Assembly (NCBI RefSeq): GCF_022919575.1
Contig: NZ_CP095071.1
Span: 4,102,001 to 4,166,000, forward strand
From: Gracilibacillus salinarum
GTDB lineage: Bacteria > Bacillota > Bacilli > Bacillales > Amphibacillaceae
Reading direction: 5' to 3'
Length of the DNA: 64,000 bases
Positions 45,511 through 54,760 of the stretch are shown here, piece by piece. The notes under the pieces were generated by a model that saw only the letters and a list, made by a program, of their open reading frames with translations, had not been told where the DNA came from and did not search any database. Position numbers and translations under genes: made by a program. Each line of letters begins with the position of its first letter. The first letter of the stretch is position 1.

Positions 45511-46851
45511 TTATTTTGCAGTTCGCACCCTTATCACATGCTTCCTGGCAAAGAGAATAATCAGCAATGCTACGATCAATTCTGCAAATGGTAATGCCAA
45601 CCAGACACCAGCAACACCGATTATCTTCGGCAGAATCCATAACAGAAGTATCAGAATAACAAAGCCTCTCAATAGCGCAATGGTCATTGATGATTTAATT
45701 TGACCAATTGATTGAAAGTAGGTCATATAGACAAAATTGAAACCAATAAAAAGATAGCCTATGAAAAACAATCTGATTCCCTGAACAGCCAATGTGCGTA
45801 CTTCTTCTGACTCCAGTCCGAAGAAAGAGACGAGTACCGGTGCAGCAAACAAACCGATAACAAGAAGAACGCCTCCTAAAGTAAAAGCTGCTTTTTCACC
45901 AAGTTTCAAACTTTCCTCTATACGATTCTTTTCATTTGCTCCATAGTAGTAACTGATCATTGGCTGTAGTGCTAACTCAATGCCGAAAAATGACAAGAAC
46001 ATAAAACCGTGTAAATAGTTAATGACAGAAAATGCCGCTACACCTGTCGTGCCTAATAAATGGACGATCGCCAAATTATAACCTGCTACAAATACCATCG
46101 TACCTGCTTCGGCGAGAAAACTAGGAAATCCAACTGTGAAAATGCGACCAAGCAAGCGCCATGACCACCATTGGAAAGTTATTTTCCGCAAGGTGGTAGC
46201 TTTAAGGAAGTGAAGGCAGAGAACGAGTAAACCAACGACGCTGGCTAAGACGGTAGCTAGCGCAGCACCAAACACCGCTAAATCTAATACAAATATCATC
46301 ACGTAATTCAGCAAGATATTTACTACGGCAGTAACACCAAGTGCAATCATTGATAATTTTGGACTGCCATCATTTCGAACAAAGATACTAATCAGCTCCT
46401 GTATAGCGATCAGCCAACCGAATAGAAACAGAATAGTTAAATAGTCCGTTGTGTAAGATAAAGTATCATGATTAGCTCCGAGTAGAAGCGCAATTTTTTC
46501 AACATTCAAGTATCCAATTAGACCAATAAAAAATAGCAGCACCAATGTACTGATTACTGCAAGTGAAAAAATACTGCTTGCTTTATCCTTTGCTTCGCTG
46601 CCGATGTTGATCGAGTACATGGTACCAGCACCGACACCGATCCAAAGGGCGATAGAAAATAATAGCGAGAAGACCGGCATTGCCAGGTTTACCCCTGCAA
46701 TTCCCTCTGGGCCGACCCCGTTACCAACGAATATTCCGTCGATTAATATATTGGCTGACATCAGCATCATACCTAATATGGACGGAAAGAAATATGCGAA
46801 AAAAACCTTTTTCACAGGTTGATTTTTTAAATGAGCGTGTGTAGTGTGCAT
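45511..46851 (-). CDS. MATE family multidrug efflux transporter
   Basis: A 446-residue, 12-segment transporter of the MATE family (MepA/NorM-like). 'FFPSILGMMLMSANILIDGI' and 'FVGNGVGPEGIAGVNLAMPV' near the N-terminus and the matching repeat 'LLGTTGVAAFSVINYLHGFM' in the second half are diagnostic. These pumps export cationic drugs or dyes using Na+ or H+. The ATG at 46851 has AGGAGG eight bases upstream. It follows the merR-type gene on the same strand, with a MerR-type promoter between the two, so it is a regulated efflux unit. Confidence 0.92.
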   Translation of the reverse strand: MHTTHAHLKNQPVKKVFFAYFFPSILGMMLMSANILIDGIFVGNGVGPEGIAGVNLAMPVFSLLFSIALWIGVGAGTMYSINIGSEAKDKASSIFSLAVISTLVLLFFIGLIGYLNVEKIALLLGANHDTLSYTTDYLTILFLFGWLIAIQELISIFVRNDGSPKLSMIALGVTAVVNILLNYVMIFVLDLAVFGAALATVLASVVGLLVLCLHFLKATTLRKITFQWWSWRLLGRIFTVGFPSFLAEAGTMVFVAGYNLAIVHLLGTTGVAAFSVINYLHGFMFLSFFGIELALQPMISYYYGANEKNRIEESLKLGEKAAFTLGGVLLVIGLFAAPVLVSFFGLESEEVRTLAVQGIRLFFIGYLFIGFNFVYMTYFQSIGQIKSSMTIALLRGFVILILLLWILPKIIGVAGVWLALPFAELIVALLIILFARKHVIRVRTAK

Positions 46852-46885
46852 GAAGCATACCTCCTGATTTTTCGTCACAAGAGGT

Positions 46886-46916
46886 AGTATAAAGCTTCAA
46901 GTAACTTGAAGGTCAA
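46886..46916 (-). promoter_or_regulatory. MerR-type promoter with a 19-bp spacer for the MATE gene
   Basis: On the minus strand: TTGACC (46916-46911), 19-bp spacer, TATACT (46891-46886). The spacer contains the inverted repeat CTTCAAG-TTA-CTTGAAG. Overlong 19-bp spacers with a central dyad are the hallmark of MerR-family activated promoters. The -35 overlaps the merR stop codon, so the MATE gene has its own inducible start. Confidence 0.85.
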
Positions 46917-47758
46917 GAAGATTTAGTTATTGGGATTTGTATCCAAGTAACATATGATTGTTCATCCTGGATGATCGATTCATCTAGCATAATGATTTCG
47001 AGAGGATCACCCGTAATGTGGTAGTCACCTTTCTCCAGTTCTGCTAACACGTATAAATAAGTGGATTTAATGGTTTCATACGGTCCACAATGAGGATAGC
47101 AGGCATATGTACCTTCATTCAGTTTGGATAGTTTTATCCGGTGTCCATACTTATCATCAGGAAGCACTTCAAATACTGCGCGATATTTAACTTCTCTGTC
47201 CTGATAAAGACTTTGTAAGTCAACAATGTTACCAAAATCGCCGGTAAAATAGCCTTCATATCCGATACCAGATGTAGAAATCTCTTCTAAGTCTCTTACA
47301 TACAGTGAATTGAAATCTTCTTGTAAATTGATTGGTGAATCATTATAGATAAATGAGATCGTTCTTGCCGGGAACCACTTAAATTCTAAAACAGGATTAG
47401 CAGCCAGAGAAAGTCCGGTATCAATGGTAGAAATCTTATGGTTGATTTTTGCGGATACCTGATTTAACCGCTCCATCTCCTTCTTGACTTCATCCAGTTT
47501 ATTTTCTAATAATTTTTTAATGCTTTCCGGTTTTCTATGCTCCAGATGCTGTTTTATATCTTTGATAGAAAAACCTTGATTTTTTAAAAAGATGATGGTG
47601 TCTAATACGATAAATTGATCAACGGTGTAATAGCGGTACATACTGTCGGGGTCTTTGTGTTTTGGTTGAAAAATACCGATCTCATCATAATACCGAAGAG
47701 TAGAAGTGGGGATCTGAAATAACTTCGCAAGTTCACCAATAAGGAATTGATTTTTCAT
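46913..47758 (-). CDS. MerR family activator with GyrI-like effector domain (BmrR type)
   Basis: A 281-residue regulator. The N-terminal MerR winged helix reads 'IGELAKLFQIPTSTLRYYDE' and 'IGIFQPKHKDPDSMYRYYTV'. A coiled-coil (about 80-115, 'LLENKLDEVKKEMERLNQVS') mediates dimerisation. Residues about 125-281 are a GyrI-like ligand-binding domain ('EGTYACYPHCGPYETIKSTY'), as in BmrR, which binds many cationic drugs. It precedes the MATE pump gene by 60 bp and the MerR-type promoter lies in the gap, so it should activate the pump when drug is bound. Confidence 0.9.
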   Translation of the reverse strand: MKNQFLIGELAKLFQIPTSTLRYYDEIGIFQPKHKDPDSMYRYYTVDQFIVLDTIIFLKNQGFSIKDIKQHLEHRKPESIKKLLENKLDEVKKEMERLNQVSAKINHKISTIDTGLSLAANPVLEFKWFPARTISFIYNDSPINLQEDFNSLYVRDLEEISTSGIGYEGYFTGDFGNIVDLQSLYQDREVKYRAVFEVLPDDKYGHRIKLSKLNEGTYACYPHCGPYETIKSTYLYVLAELEKGDYHITGDPLEIIMLDESIIQDEQSYVTWIQIPITKSS

Positions 47759-47952
47759 TTTTTACCTCCATAGACTGCAATTGACCTAGATTGAAGTATT
47801 TAATTAGTATAACATACAGAGTTCACGACATTGTAAAATGAAAATGCGAAATGGATATAGTAAAATAGCTTACTTTTCCGTATAATGAATCAAGTGTAAA
47901 CAGAACACAGCAAACCCTATAATCCAATGCAATCTGAAGGAGTGATAACAGG

Positions 47953-48654
47953 TTGAAACAACAAGACAAGGGGTTTTATCAAGAATGCCTGAAAGGGCTA
48001 AAAGACAACACTGAAGGAGAGACATGGAACATGATTACAATAGATGGTGTAGTAGGGGTTGGAAAAAGTACCTTAATGGACATCGTTGTTAATGAATTTG
48101 GCTATACGCCATTTGAAGAACCGGTAGTAAACAATCCCATTCTGGACAAGTTTTATTATGATCGCGAGCGTTACAGCTTCCCGCTGCAAGTATTCTTTTT
48201 GAATGAACGATTCCGTCATATAAAAAATGCAAGCCAATTAAATAAAGCAGTACTGGATCGCAGCATTTATGGTGATGTGATTTTTGCCAAGATGTTGAAA
48301 GATTCTGGCGATATGTCAGAGGAAGAGTTTAACATATATAAAGATTTGTTTGGGAATATGATCGAACACTGTCAGCCACCTGCCTTAATGATTTATCTGG
48401 AGGCTTCGACAGATGAAGCTGTTCGTCGAATCACAAAGCGTGGTAGACAATATGAACTGGATACAGAAATTGCATATTGGGAGCGGCTGAATAAAGAATA
48501 TCGTCATTATTTTGATGAGTATAATATCTCTTCGGTTCTTAAGATAAATGTTGATGATCTGGATTTTGAAAATAACTTGGACGATCGGGAAACTGTCGTA
48601 GAATTAATCCGACAAGAGCTAGTAAAGTTGGAATTAGTAGACACATCGAACTAA
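47953..48654 (+). CDS. Deoxynucleoside kinase (dGK/dCK family)
   Basis: A 233-residue P-loop kinase of the deoxynucleoside kinase family, which salvages deoxynucleosides by 5'-phosphorylation. P-loop 'ITIDGVVGVGKSTLMDIV', 'PFEEPVVNNPILDKFYYDRE' (substrate-binding region with conserved Glu), 'VLDRSIYGDVIFAKML' (DRS motif) and lid 'ITKRGRQYEL'. The TTG start at 47953 follows GAAGGAG by about ten bases. An internal ATG at 48031, starting 'MITIDG', is an alternative and would remove an extra ~26-residue N-terminus. The gene is alone and is followed by a terminator. Whether it prefers dG, dA or dC is not evident. Confidence 0.87.
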   Translation: MKQQDKGFYQECLKGLKDNTEGETWNMITIDGVVGVGKSTLMDIVVNEFGYTPFEEPVVNNPILDKFYYDRERYSFPLQVFFLNERFRHIKNASQLNKAVLDRSIYGDVIFAKMLKDSGDMSEEEFNIYKDLFGNMIEHCQPPALMIYLEASTDEAVRRITKRGRQYELDTEIAYWERLNKEYRHYFDEYNISSVLKINVDDLDFENNLDDRETVVELIRQELVKLELVDTSN

Positions 48655-48675
48655 TAACATAAATCCTATCCAGCG

Positions 48676-48709
48676 AAACCATTGTCTATCTATTGGCAAT
48701 GGTTTTTAT
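48676..48709 (+). terminator. Terminator of the deoxynucleoside kinase gene
   Basis: AAACCATTG (48676-48684) pairs with CAATGGTTT (48697-48705), 12-base loop, then TTATC; the T-run overlaps the arm end. Confidence 0.7.
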
Positions 48710-48754
48710 CTGAATAAAAGTATAAATGGGTGCCTATTACGGATCATGTAAAGT

Positions 48755-49310
48755 AGCTGAGTTCCTATAATATGGATTATGTAAACTAGCCATCGCTAGC
48801 CAAGCATCCATATTGAGATATTTAATGTGCTAGGATACCGCTCCGGCCAACCACTCCGCGTCCTGCGGGGCACGGCTGAAGCTAACTTTGTGAAGAAGAT
48901 CGTTTCACAAAGTGGATCTTCAGCGCCTGCATAATCCCGCGGGAGTCTCCGTGGTTGGCCTACGCTAGGATGTGGACTCTACAACTTTTGTAAGAGATAG
49001 CATATTGATCACTGTATATATAACAGCAATTGAATGAATAACATAATGCCTAGATCCACTGCTTTTAGCTGTTTCATATGATGTAGTACTTCCTTAAAGC
49101 GTAGGAAATAGGCGGAGACTCCCGTGGAATCAGCGCGAGCTGAAGATCCACTTATTTGTGCCTGTGTCTGCAAGTAACGCTTCGAAGTAAGCTTCCTCGG
49201 CACAAGGCAGCACAGATGTTATTCAAGTAGTAGCCTAGCTTAAGCCGTGCCCACAGGACGCGGAGCCTATTTCCGGAGCTTTGCTAAGCAGATAAAATAT
49301 ATCAAAATGG
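48755..49310. repeat. Dispersed intergenic repeat, long fold-back copy
   Basis: The two ends match the short copy at 22536-22702: left 48755-48860, right about 49243-49308. The ~380 bp between them form a complex fold-back. ACTTTGTGAA pairs with TTTCACAAAGT near 48877-48912. CGGGAGTCTCCG (near 48939) is matched by CGGAGACTCCCG (near 49113). AAGTGGATCTTCAGC (near 48910) is matched by GCTGAAGATCCACTT (near 49139). There is no transposase gene. This GGAGTCTCCG-type palindromic class is widespread in Bacillaceae intergenic DNA as far as I know. Short open frames here are accidental. Confidence 0.75.
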
Positions 49311-49341
49311 CCATTCAGATATACAGTCGTAGTTGACATAA

Positions 49342-49560
49342 TTCGCTCATTTTTTTAAAGAAGAGCTTGGCATCTCTCCATACTCATGGCTTCAATTATA
49401 TCGATTGTTTAAAAGCCAATCATCCCTGATATTGACTGATCATACGATTTTAACCATTGCGTTGAGTCATGGATTTCAGAATGTATCCGCCTATAATCAA
49501 TTATTTAAAAAGATTTATCGTAAAACGCCGACGGAATTTCGCAGAATCCATCGTCACTAA
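49342..49560 (+). pseudogene. AraC-family regulator remnant (C-terminal helix-turn-helix only)
   Basis: One frame encodes 72 residues that clearly resemble the end of an AraC/XylS DNA-binding domain: 'FAHFFKEELGISPYSWLQLY', 'TILTIALSHGFQNVSAYNQL', 'FKKIYRKTPTEFRRIHRH', then TAA. The second helix-turn-helix is complete but the first is missing; a stop codon lies just before the fragment and the fold-back repeat ends 30 bp upstream. It is therefore a truncated relic. The last 60 bp are antisense to the 3' end of the MFS gene. AraC-type regulators such as Btr control catecholate siderophore uptake in Bacillus, so it may have belonged to the neighbouring operon. Confidence 0.8.
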
Positions 49561-50739
49561 TAAGCCGATTACGCTTGAGCAAACAATAAACATGCCGCTC
49601 CACAGCATTAATGTTCGTATGGATAAAAAGGAAACAAGAAAACCATAAACTGCTAAAGAAACAGTGTTTGATAAATATAATAACACGGCATTAGTGCTAA
49701 AGGCCCTTCCCATTTTATCATCGGGTACTAGTGTCTGAAGCAAGTGAATACGAGTCAATCCAGCTATTGGTAAACCGATCCCTACGATAGCACTGCCAAT
49801 AAAAAAATGATTAATCTCAAATACAAAACCATAGTATGTAATCCCGATTCCCCAGATGATCGACCCAAATAGATAGAGCAGCAATGACATTCTTTTCAGA
49901 AAAAAAGGTAGAAGGATATTGGTAACAATGACAACTCCACCAAACACGCCTTGAAGCATACTGTATAATGCTTCACTGTCCTTGCTTAGCTGACTCAACG
50001 CAAGTAACATCCCTACTTCCCATACCCATGTGTTAAAGAATACAGTAATAAACGTACATAGGAACAGCCGTCTTATCGTAAGGTGTGATGCTGCCCAATG
50101 AGTAAATTCACCTATCGAACGAAACAAATTATTAACTGATTTGTTCATGACAACCGAGGCTTGATCATTTATCGTAATTCTGGAAATGCACCAAGCACTT
50201 ACTGCATAAGTAATCGTATCAATAGTGAAGAAATGAATCGCTCCATAGTGATTCAATACCCACACAGACAAAAAGGGACTTAAGACCTTTACTCCTCTGG
50301 ACAGACTGTCATTGATGCTGTTTACGGCAGTTCTGTAATCCTCGGGTGTAATAGCAGGCAGGACCGACCTGTGTGCGGGATTGAAGAAACACCCAATACT
50401 CTGAATGAGAAAGCTGACGATCAGCAGGTAATAGAAGGACAGCAGATCCAAATAGTAGAAGCATACAACTGAAAAGACCAATGGAATCCGTACTATATCA
50501 AGTATGATTAATAATTTCCTCTTATCAGCCCAATCTGCCACAACACCTCCAATTAAACCGAATAGTAAATAGGGCATGGTTTCGGCAATCGCCATAACGG
50601 TTGTTAGCGCATTTGATTTCGTTACATCATATGCCAAAAATAAAAAAGCCATACCTGATAAAACGTCCCCAAGCTTTGAAATACCGCCACCGAGAAGATA
50701 GTAACGTGTATGTTTATTTCTCCAAACTTTTCTAAACAT
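49501..50739 (-). CDS. MFS exporter, probably for the siderophore or its precursors
   Basis: A 412-residue, 12-segment MFS permease of the EntS/DHA3-like type: 'LGGGISKLGDVLSGMAFLFL', 'LFGLIGGVVADWADKRKLLI' (motif A-like), 'QSIGCFFNPAHRSVLPAITP' and 'GLTRIHLLQTLVPDDKMGRA'. I chose ATG 50739, behind GGGGTGAT; an in-frame start at 50778 adds 13 residues. It is divergent from the Fur-controlled dhb operon, as expected for a siderophore exporter. Its last ~18 codons are antisense to the AraC remnant, so the natural C-terminus may have been altered. A second MFS gene at 63138 competes for the export role. Confidence 0.82.
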   Translation of the reverse strand: MFRKVWRNKHTRYYLLGGGISKLGDVLSGMAFLFLAYDVTKSNALTTVMAIAETMPYLLFGLIGGVVADWADKRKLLIILDIVRIPLVFSVVCFYYLDLLSFYYLLIVSFLIQSIGCFFNPAHRSVLPAITPEDYRTAVNSINDSLSRGVKVLSPFLSVWVLNHYGAIHFFTIDTITYAVSAWCISRITINDQASVVMNKSVNNLFRSIGEFTHWAASHLTIRRLFLCTFITVFFNTWVWEVGMLLALSQLSKDSEALYSMLQGVFGGVVIVTNILLPFFLKRMSLLLYLFGSIIWGIGITYYGFVFEINHFFIGSAIVGIGLPIAGLTRIHLLQTLVPDDKMGRAFSTNAVLLYLSNTVSLAVYGFLVSFLSIRTLMLWSGMFIVCSSVIGLLVTMDSAKFRRRFTINLFK

Positions 50740-50988
50740 GTAAATCACCCCACAGACAACTATAGAGGGAACTGTCAAGACTTTCTTCCTGAATATTGTT
50801 ACGAATCAGCGCAATATGTTACACAAACTAGTACATCTGATCGTTGTCTCGCTATCATAATTCCGATTGAGCTCAACTTTAAGTCATTATTGTAGTAGTT
50901 ATTTATCAGGATCCAATGCGTGAAAGTAGCAATAAACCCATTTTATGTAAATTAATTAGTTAATTTATTTCAAATAATGGAAAAAGGG

Positions 50989-51017
50989 TTGCGCTTATCA
51001 TTGAGAATGGTTATCAT
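50989..51017 (+). promoter_or_regulatory. dhb operon promoter overlapped by an upstream Fur-like box
   Basis: TTGCGC (50989-50994), 17-bp spacer, TATCAT (51012-51017). TGAGAAT-G-GTTATCA (51002-51016) is a 7-1-7 Fur-type site matching TGATAATNATTATCA at 12 of 14 positions and covers the -10. Confidence 0.7.
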
Positions 51018-51034
51018 TTGTAACAGGCGTTGTC

Positions 51035-51053
51035 GATAATGATAATCGTTATC
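51035..51053 (+). promoter_or_regulatory. Fur box of the dhb operon
   Basis: GATAATGATAATCGTTATC matches the classical 19-bp Fur consensus at 18 of 19 bases. It lies about 20 bases downstream of the candidate -10, so iron-loaded Fur should block transcription. It strongly supports iron repression. Confidence 0.92.
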
Positions 51054-51087
51054 AATCATGCATGTGATTTTTAGAAAGGAGGATGAC

Positions 51088-51858
51088 ATGCAATTACAAG
51101 ATATAGTTGGCAAGACAGTGATGGTTACAGGTGCTGCAGGTGGGATTGGACGGGTTGTTGTTGATTCGTTTGTCCAACAAGGCGCACATGTAGCTGCGGT
51201 TGATTGTCAGCATACAGTTATGGATAGATTTGAACAAAACAAGCAAGTCACGCCATTTTGCATAGATATTTCAGACATTGATGCTGTGGAGGATGTAGTA
51301 GACACCATTGAAAACAAGATAGGTGCAATTGATATTCTTGCAAATGTAGCAGGTGTACTTCATTTAGCGGAAGTGGATGCACTGGCACAGGAGGAATGGG
51401 AGCAAACATTTGAGGTTAATGCAACCTCGCTATTCCTTGTCACAAAAGCTGTCAGTCGACGAATGAAACAAAGAAAGCAAGGATCAATTGTAGTAGTAAG
51501 CTCTAATGCAGCACGCATGCCTAGAATGTCAATGGCAGCCTATGCAGCCTCGAAAGCCGCTGCCACCATGTATACGAAATGCTTAGGGCTCGAGCTTGCC
51601 AAGTACAATATTCGTTGCAATGTCGTATCACCAGGCTCTACCGAAACAAATATGCTAAGGCAATTGTGGACCGACGAAAATGGAAGAGAACAATCGATTA
51701 AAGGTACGCAGGAGGCATATCGTCTCGGTATCCCCCTTCAGAAATTGGGACAAGCGCAAGACATTGCCGATACGATTCTCTTCTTAGCGTCAGAAAGATC
51801 AGGACATATGACGATGGAGGATATTTGTGTTGATGGTGGTGCAACGCTTGGCGTTTAG
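51088..51858 (+). CDS. dhbA: 2,3-dihydro-2,3-dihydroxybenzoate dehydrogenase
   Basis: A 256-residue SDR enzyme that oxidises 2,3-dihydro-DHB to 2,3-dihydroxybenzoate with NAD+. 'MVTGAAGGIGRVVVDSFV' is the cofactor loop, with 'VDCQ' (Asp, NAD+ preference) after beta-2. The catalytic segment is 'VVVSSNAARMPRMSMAAYAA' and 'SKAAATMY' (Ser, YxxxK). It is first in the order A-C-E-B-F, as in B. subtilis. The ATG at 51088 has AGAAAGGAGG; an upstream extension to 51058 lacks support. It is repressed through the two Fur sites upstream. Confidence 0.93.
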   Translation: MQLQDIVGKTVMVTGAAGGIGRVVVDSFVQQGAHVAAVDCQHTVMDRFEQNKQVTPFCIDISDIDAVEDVVDTIENKIGAIDILANVAGVLHLAEVDALAQEEWEQTFEVNATSLFLVTKAVSRRMKQRKQGSIVVVSSNAARMPRMSMAAYAASKAAATMYTKCLGLELAKYNIRCNVVSPGSTETNMLRQLWTDENGREQSIKGTQEAYRLGIPLQKLGQAQDIADTILFLASERSGHMTMEDICVDGGATLGV

Positions 51859-51888
51859 CAGGAAAAATCAAAAGGAGGTCATCAGCTA

Positions 51889-53076
51889 ATGCTGCTTACC
51901 GATGTATTAAAGCAAACGGGTAATGAGTTAATGAAGCAATACGAAGTGGGAGATTATTTTCTTGCTTCACCAAATCAAACGTTAAAAGGCAGTGGCGTAT
52001 TTGCTGCTGTTGATTGGACTCCAGGACAAGCTAAGTATCCAACGTTAGCCGAGTCGGTTCAAGCTACCATTTCAGAGGCAAAAGAGGCAGGTCACGCTCA
52101 CCCGATCGTAATAGGTGCCGTACCTTTTGACAAAAAGAACGCTGCCCATCTGGTTGTCCCAAAAGAAGTAGACATAGCAGGACCAATTGAATCAGGAGAG
52201 GCGCAAGACCATAACGATTTTCACGCCTCATATACACTAGAGCCTGTGCCAAAACCGGAAGATTACGAACGAGGTGTCAATGATGGACTAGATCGGATTC
52301 AGAAAGGTGATATAGAGAAGCTGGTATTATCACGTTCCTTACGAATGACATCAGATCAACCGATTCAAGTTGAATCCATTCTATCAAATCTGGCTCATCA
52401 TAATACAAGTGGCTATACATTTGCACTTGATTTGCCGAAAGAAAATGATCGGTCTCGGACATTAATTGGTGCCAGCCCGGAGCTGCTTGTTTCTAAATCA
52501 GGTTTTATGGTAATGGCCAATCCGTTAGCAGGGTCTCGTCCTCGCAGCAGTGATCCGGTGGAAGATCAACGACGGGCAGACGAACTGATTCAATCTGCTA
52601 AGGATCTTCACGAACATGCAGTAGTTGTCCGTGCAGTCAAGGAATCACTGGATCCGTTATGTGAATTGATTCATGTACCAGAGGAACCGTCCTTAATCAA
52701 AACGGAAACAATGTGGCACTTATCCACGGAGGTCAAAGGGATTGTCAGAGACGAAAAGACTTCATCATTAGCGTTAGCGACTGCTCTTCATCCGACACCA
52801 GCTGTCTGTGGACACCCAACAGAAGCGGCACATGAGGCTATTCGTGATATTGAACCATTTGACCGTCAATACTTTACCGGTATGGTTGGCTGGTGCAATG
52901 AACGAGGTGACGGAGAATGGATTGTCACAATCCGTTGTGCCGAAGCAACCGAGCATTCGATGCAGCTGTTCGCAGGAGCGGGCGTTGTTGCTGGCTCGAA
53001 AGCAGAGGAAGAATTAGCAGAAACAGGTGCGAAGATGCAAACCATGCTGCGTGCAATGGGAATTCAAGATAACTAG
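51889..53076 (+). CDS. dhbC: Isochorismate synthase
   Basis: A 395-residue chorismate-using enzyme of the DhbC/EntC type that makes isochorismate for 2,3-dihydroxybenzoate. Conserved blocks are 'RIQKGDIEKLVLSRSLRM', 'LIGASPELLVSKSGF', 'NPLAGSRPRSSDPVEDQRRA', 'TEVKGIVRD', 'LHPTPAVCGHPTEAA', and 'DGEWIVTIRCAE', which carry the Mg2+ and substrate ligands. The ATG follows AAAGGAGGTCATCAGCT. It lies 30 bp after dhbA. Confidence 0.95.
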   Translation: MLLTDVLKQTGNELMKQYEVGDYFLASPNQTLKGSGVFAAVDWTPGQAKYPTLAESVQATISEAKEAGHAHPIVIGAVPFDKKNAAHLVVPKEVDIAGPIESGEAQDHNDFHASYTLEPVPKPEDYERGVNDGLDRIQKGDIEKLVLSRSLRMTSDQPIQVESILSNLAHHNTSGYTFALDLPKENDRSRTLIGASPELLVSKSGFMVMANPLAGSRPRSSDPVEDQRRADELIQSAKDLHEHAVVVRAVKESLDPLCELIHVPEEPSLIKTETMWHLSTEVKGIVRDEKTSSLALATALHPTPAVCGHPTEAAHEAIRDIEPFDRQYFTGMVGWCNERGDGEWIVTIRCAEATEHSMQLFAGAGVVAGSKAEEELAETGAKMQTMLRAMGIQDN

Positions 53077-53088
53077 GAGGGATTAGTC

Positions 53089-54696
53089 GTGGAAGGTTGT
53101 CCGACATGGCCAGAAGAACTAGCAACTTATTATCGTGAACAAGGTTGCTGGAAAGGGGAAACATTTGGTGAAATGTTACGAAAACAGGCAGAGCAGTATC
53201 CTGACCGTATCGTACTTACCACACATGATGAGCAGGTCAGCTATGCACAGTTGCAGGAGCGGGTCGACCAATTAGCAGTTGGTCTGCAGCAGCTAGGTAT
53301 TGAGAAAGAAGACCTGGTCGTAGTGCAGCTACCTAATCAGATCGCTTTTTTTGAAGTGATTTTCGCTCTGTTTAATTTAGGAGCATTGCCTGTTTTTGCT
53401 TTGCCGACCCATCGCATCAGTGAAATACAGTATTTCTGTGAATTTTCCGAAGCGAAAGCATATATAGTGGCTGACAAACATGCTGGTTACGATTACTTGC
53501 CAATGGCAGAACGTGTGAAGGAAGAAGTACCAACACTAGGTAATGTCATTGTTCATGGAGAAACCGATTCGTTTATCCAACTAGCAGATTTATATAAAGA
53601 TGAACCATTGAATAAGCTGGATGTTCGTCCATCAGACGTTGCATTTCTGCAATTGTCAGGAGGAAGTACGGGACTTTCGAAGCTGATTCCCCGTACACAT
53701 GACGATTACATGTACAGCTTGATAAAAAGTAATGAGGTTTGCGAAATGACAGAGGACAGTGTCTATCTGGCTGTTTTACCTGTTGCGCATAATTTCCCGT
53801 TAAGTTCTCCTGGTGTGCTGGGAACCATCTGTGCAGGTGGTAGAATCGTGCTTTCTGGTGGTTCAAGTCCAGATGAAGCATTTCCGCTCATTGAAAAGGA
53901 AAAAGTAACGATTACCGGGATGGTCCCGCCAATTGCGCTGATTTGGCTGGAAGCAATTAAATCTCGCTCGTATGACTTTTCCAGTTTACAAGTGATACAA
54001 GTCGGTGGAGCTAAATTTAGTGCGGAGAGTGCAAAACGAATACGTCCTGCATTTGGCTGTCAACTCCAGCAAGTTTTTGGAATGGCAGAAGGACTGGTCA
54101 ATTACACTCGTCTGGATGATCCGGAAGAAACGATCATTCATACACAAGGCCGGCCGATGTCAGACTATGATGAGGTCCGGATCGTGGATGAAGACGATCA
54201 GGAAGTTGCGATCGGTGAAGTAGGTGAACTGCTAACGAGAGGTCCATATACAATCCGTGGCTATTATAAAGCAGAACAGCACAATAAGAAGTCCTTTACA
54301 GATGACGGGTTTTATCGAACGGGAGATCTTGTCAGACGCAATGAAGATGGAAGCATCACAGTTGAAGGAAGGGACAAGGATCAAATCAATCGTGGTGGAG
54401 AAAAGATTGCAGCTGAAGAAGTAGAAAATCATTTACTTGCACATCCAAGTGTGTATGATGCAGCGATCGTCTCGATGCCTGATCATTTCTTAGGAGAACG
54501 TTCATGTGCATTCATCATACCCAAGGGAGAACAGCAAACCACAGCGGTAATCCGTACCTTTTTGGAAAAACGAGGGTTGGCGACATACAAGATTCCTGAC
54601 CGTGTCGAATGGGTTGAATCGTTCCCGCAAACCGCTCTTGGTAAAGTGAGCAAAAAGAAATTAAGACAACAAATTTCAGATAAAGTGAGACTTTGA
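53089..54696 (+). CDS. dhbE: 2,3-dihydroxybenzoate-AMP ligase
   Basis: A 535-residue stand-alone adenylation enzyme starting with GTG behind AGGAGGG. It activates 2,3-dihydroxybenzoate and loads it on the carrier domain of DhbB. Core motifs are A3 '[18 protein letters not shown]', A4/A5 '[16 protein letters not shown]' and '[18 protein letters not shown]', A7 '[13 protein letters not shown]', A8 '[20 protein letters not shown]', and A10 '[14 protein letters not shown]' with the catalytic Lys. The '[11 protein letters not shown]' segment with Asn and Ser fits the aryl-acid pocket of DhbE. It is followed by two hairpins before dhbB. Confidence 0.95.
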   Translation: MEGCPTWPEELATYYREQGCWKGETFGEMLRKQAEQYPDRIVLTTHDEQVSYAQLQERVDQLAVGLQQLGIEKEDLVVVQLPNQIAFFEVIFALFNLGALPVFALPTHRISEIQYFCEFSEAKAYIVADKHAGYDYLPMAERVKEEVPTLGNVIVHGETDSFIQLADLYKDEPLNKLDVRPSDVAFLQLSGGSTGLSKLIPRTHDDYMYSLIKSNEVCEMTEDSVYLAVLPVAHNFPLSSPGVLGTICAGGRIVLSGGSSPDEAFPLIEKEKVTITGMVPPIALIWLEAIKSRSYDFSSLQVIQVGGAKFSAESAKRIRPAFGCQLQQVFGMAEGLVNYTRLDDPEETIIHTQGRPMSDYDEVRIVDEDDQEVAIGEVGELLTRGPYTIRGYYKAEQHNKKSFTDDGFYRTGDLVRRNEDGSITVEGRDKDQINRGGEKIAAEEVENHLLAHPSVYDAAIVSMPDHFLGERSCAFIIPKGEQQTTAVIRTFLEKRGLATYKIPDRVEWVESFPQTALGKVSKKKLRQQISDKVRL

Positions 54697-54726
54697 TCAG
54701 TGGGGTTTTTTGACCCCCACTGATCA
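54694..54726 (+). terminator. Intra-operon hairpin after dhbE
   Basis: TGATCAGTGGGG (54694-54705) pairs perfectly with CCCCACTGATCA (54715-54726), overlapping the dhbE stop codon. There is no T-run after it on the plus strand, so it probably acts in mRNA processing or partial attenuation rather than full termination. Confidence 0.55.
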
Positions 54727-54760
54727 TTAGCGAAAATTAACAGGGTGTTAGCGTCTGTTT

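Noticed and set aside
49009..49203. 64-codon open frame in the fold-back repeat
   Set aside because: It lies entirely in palindromic repeat DNA with no family resemblance.
48755..49310. Insertion sequence or integron at the fold-back repeat
   Set aside because: No transposase or integrase frame and no clear terminal inverted repeat with target duplication was found.
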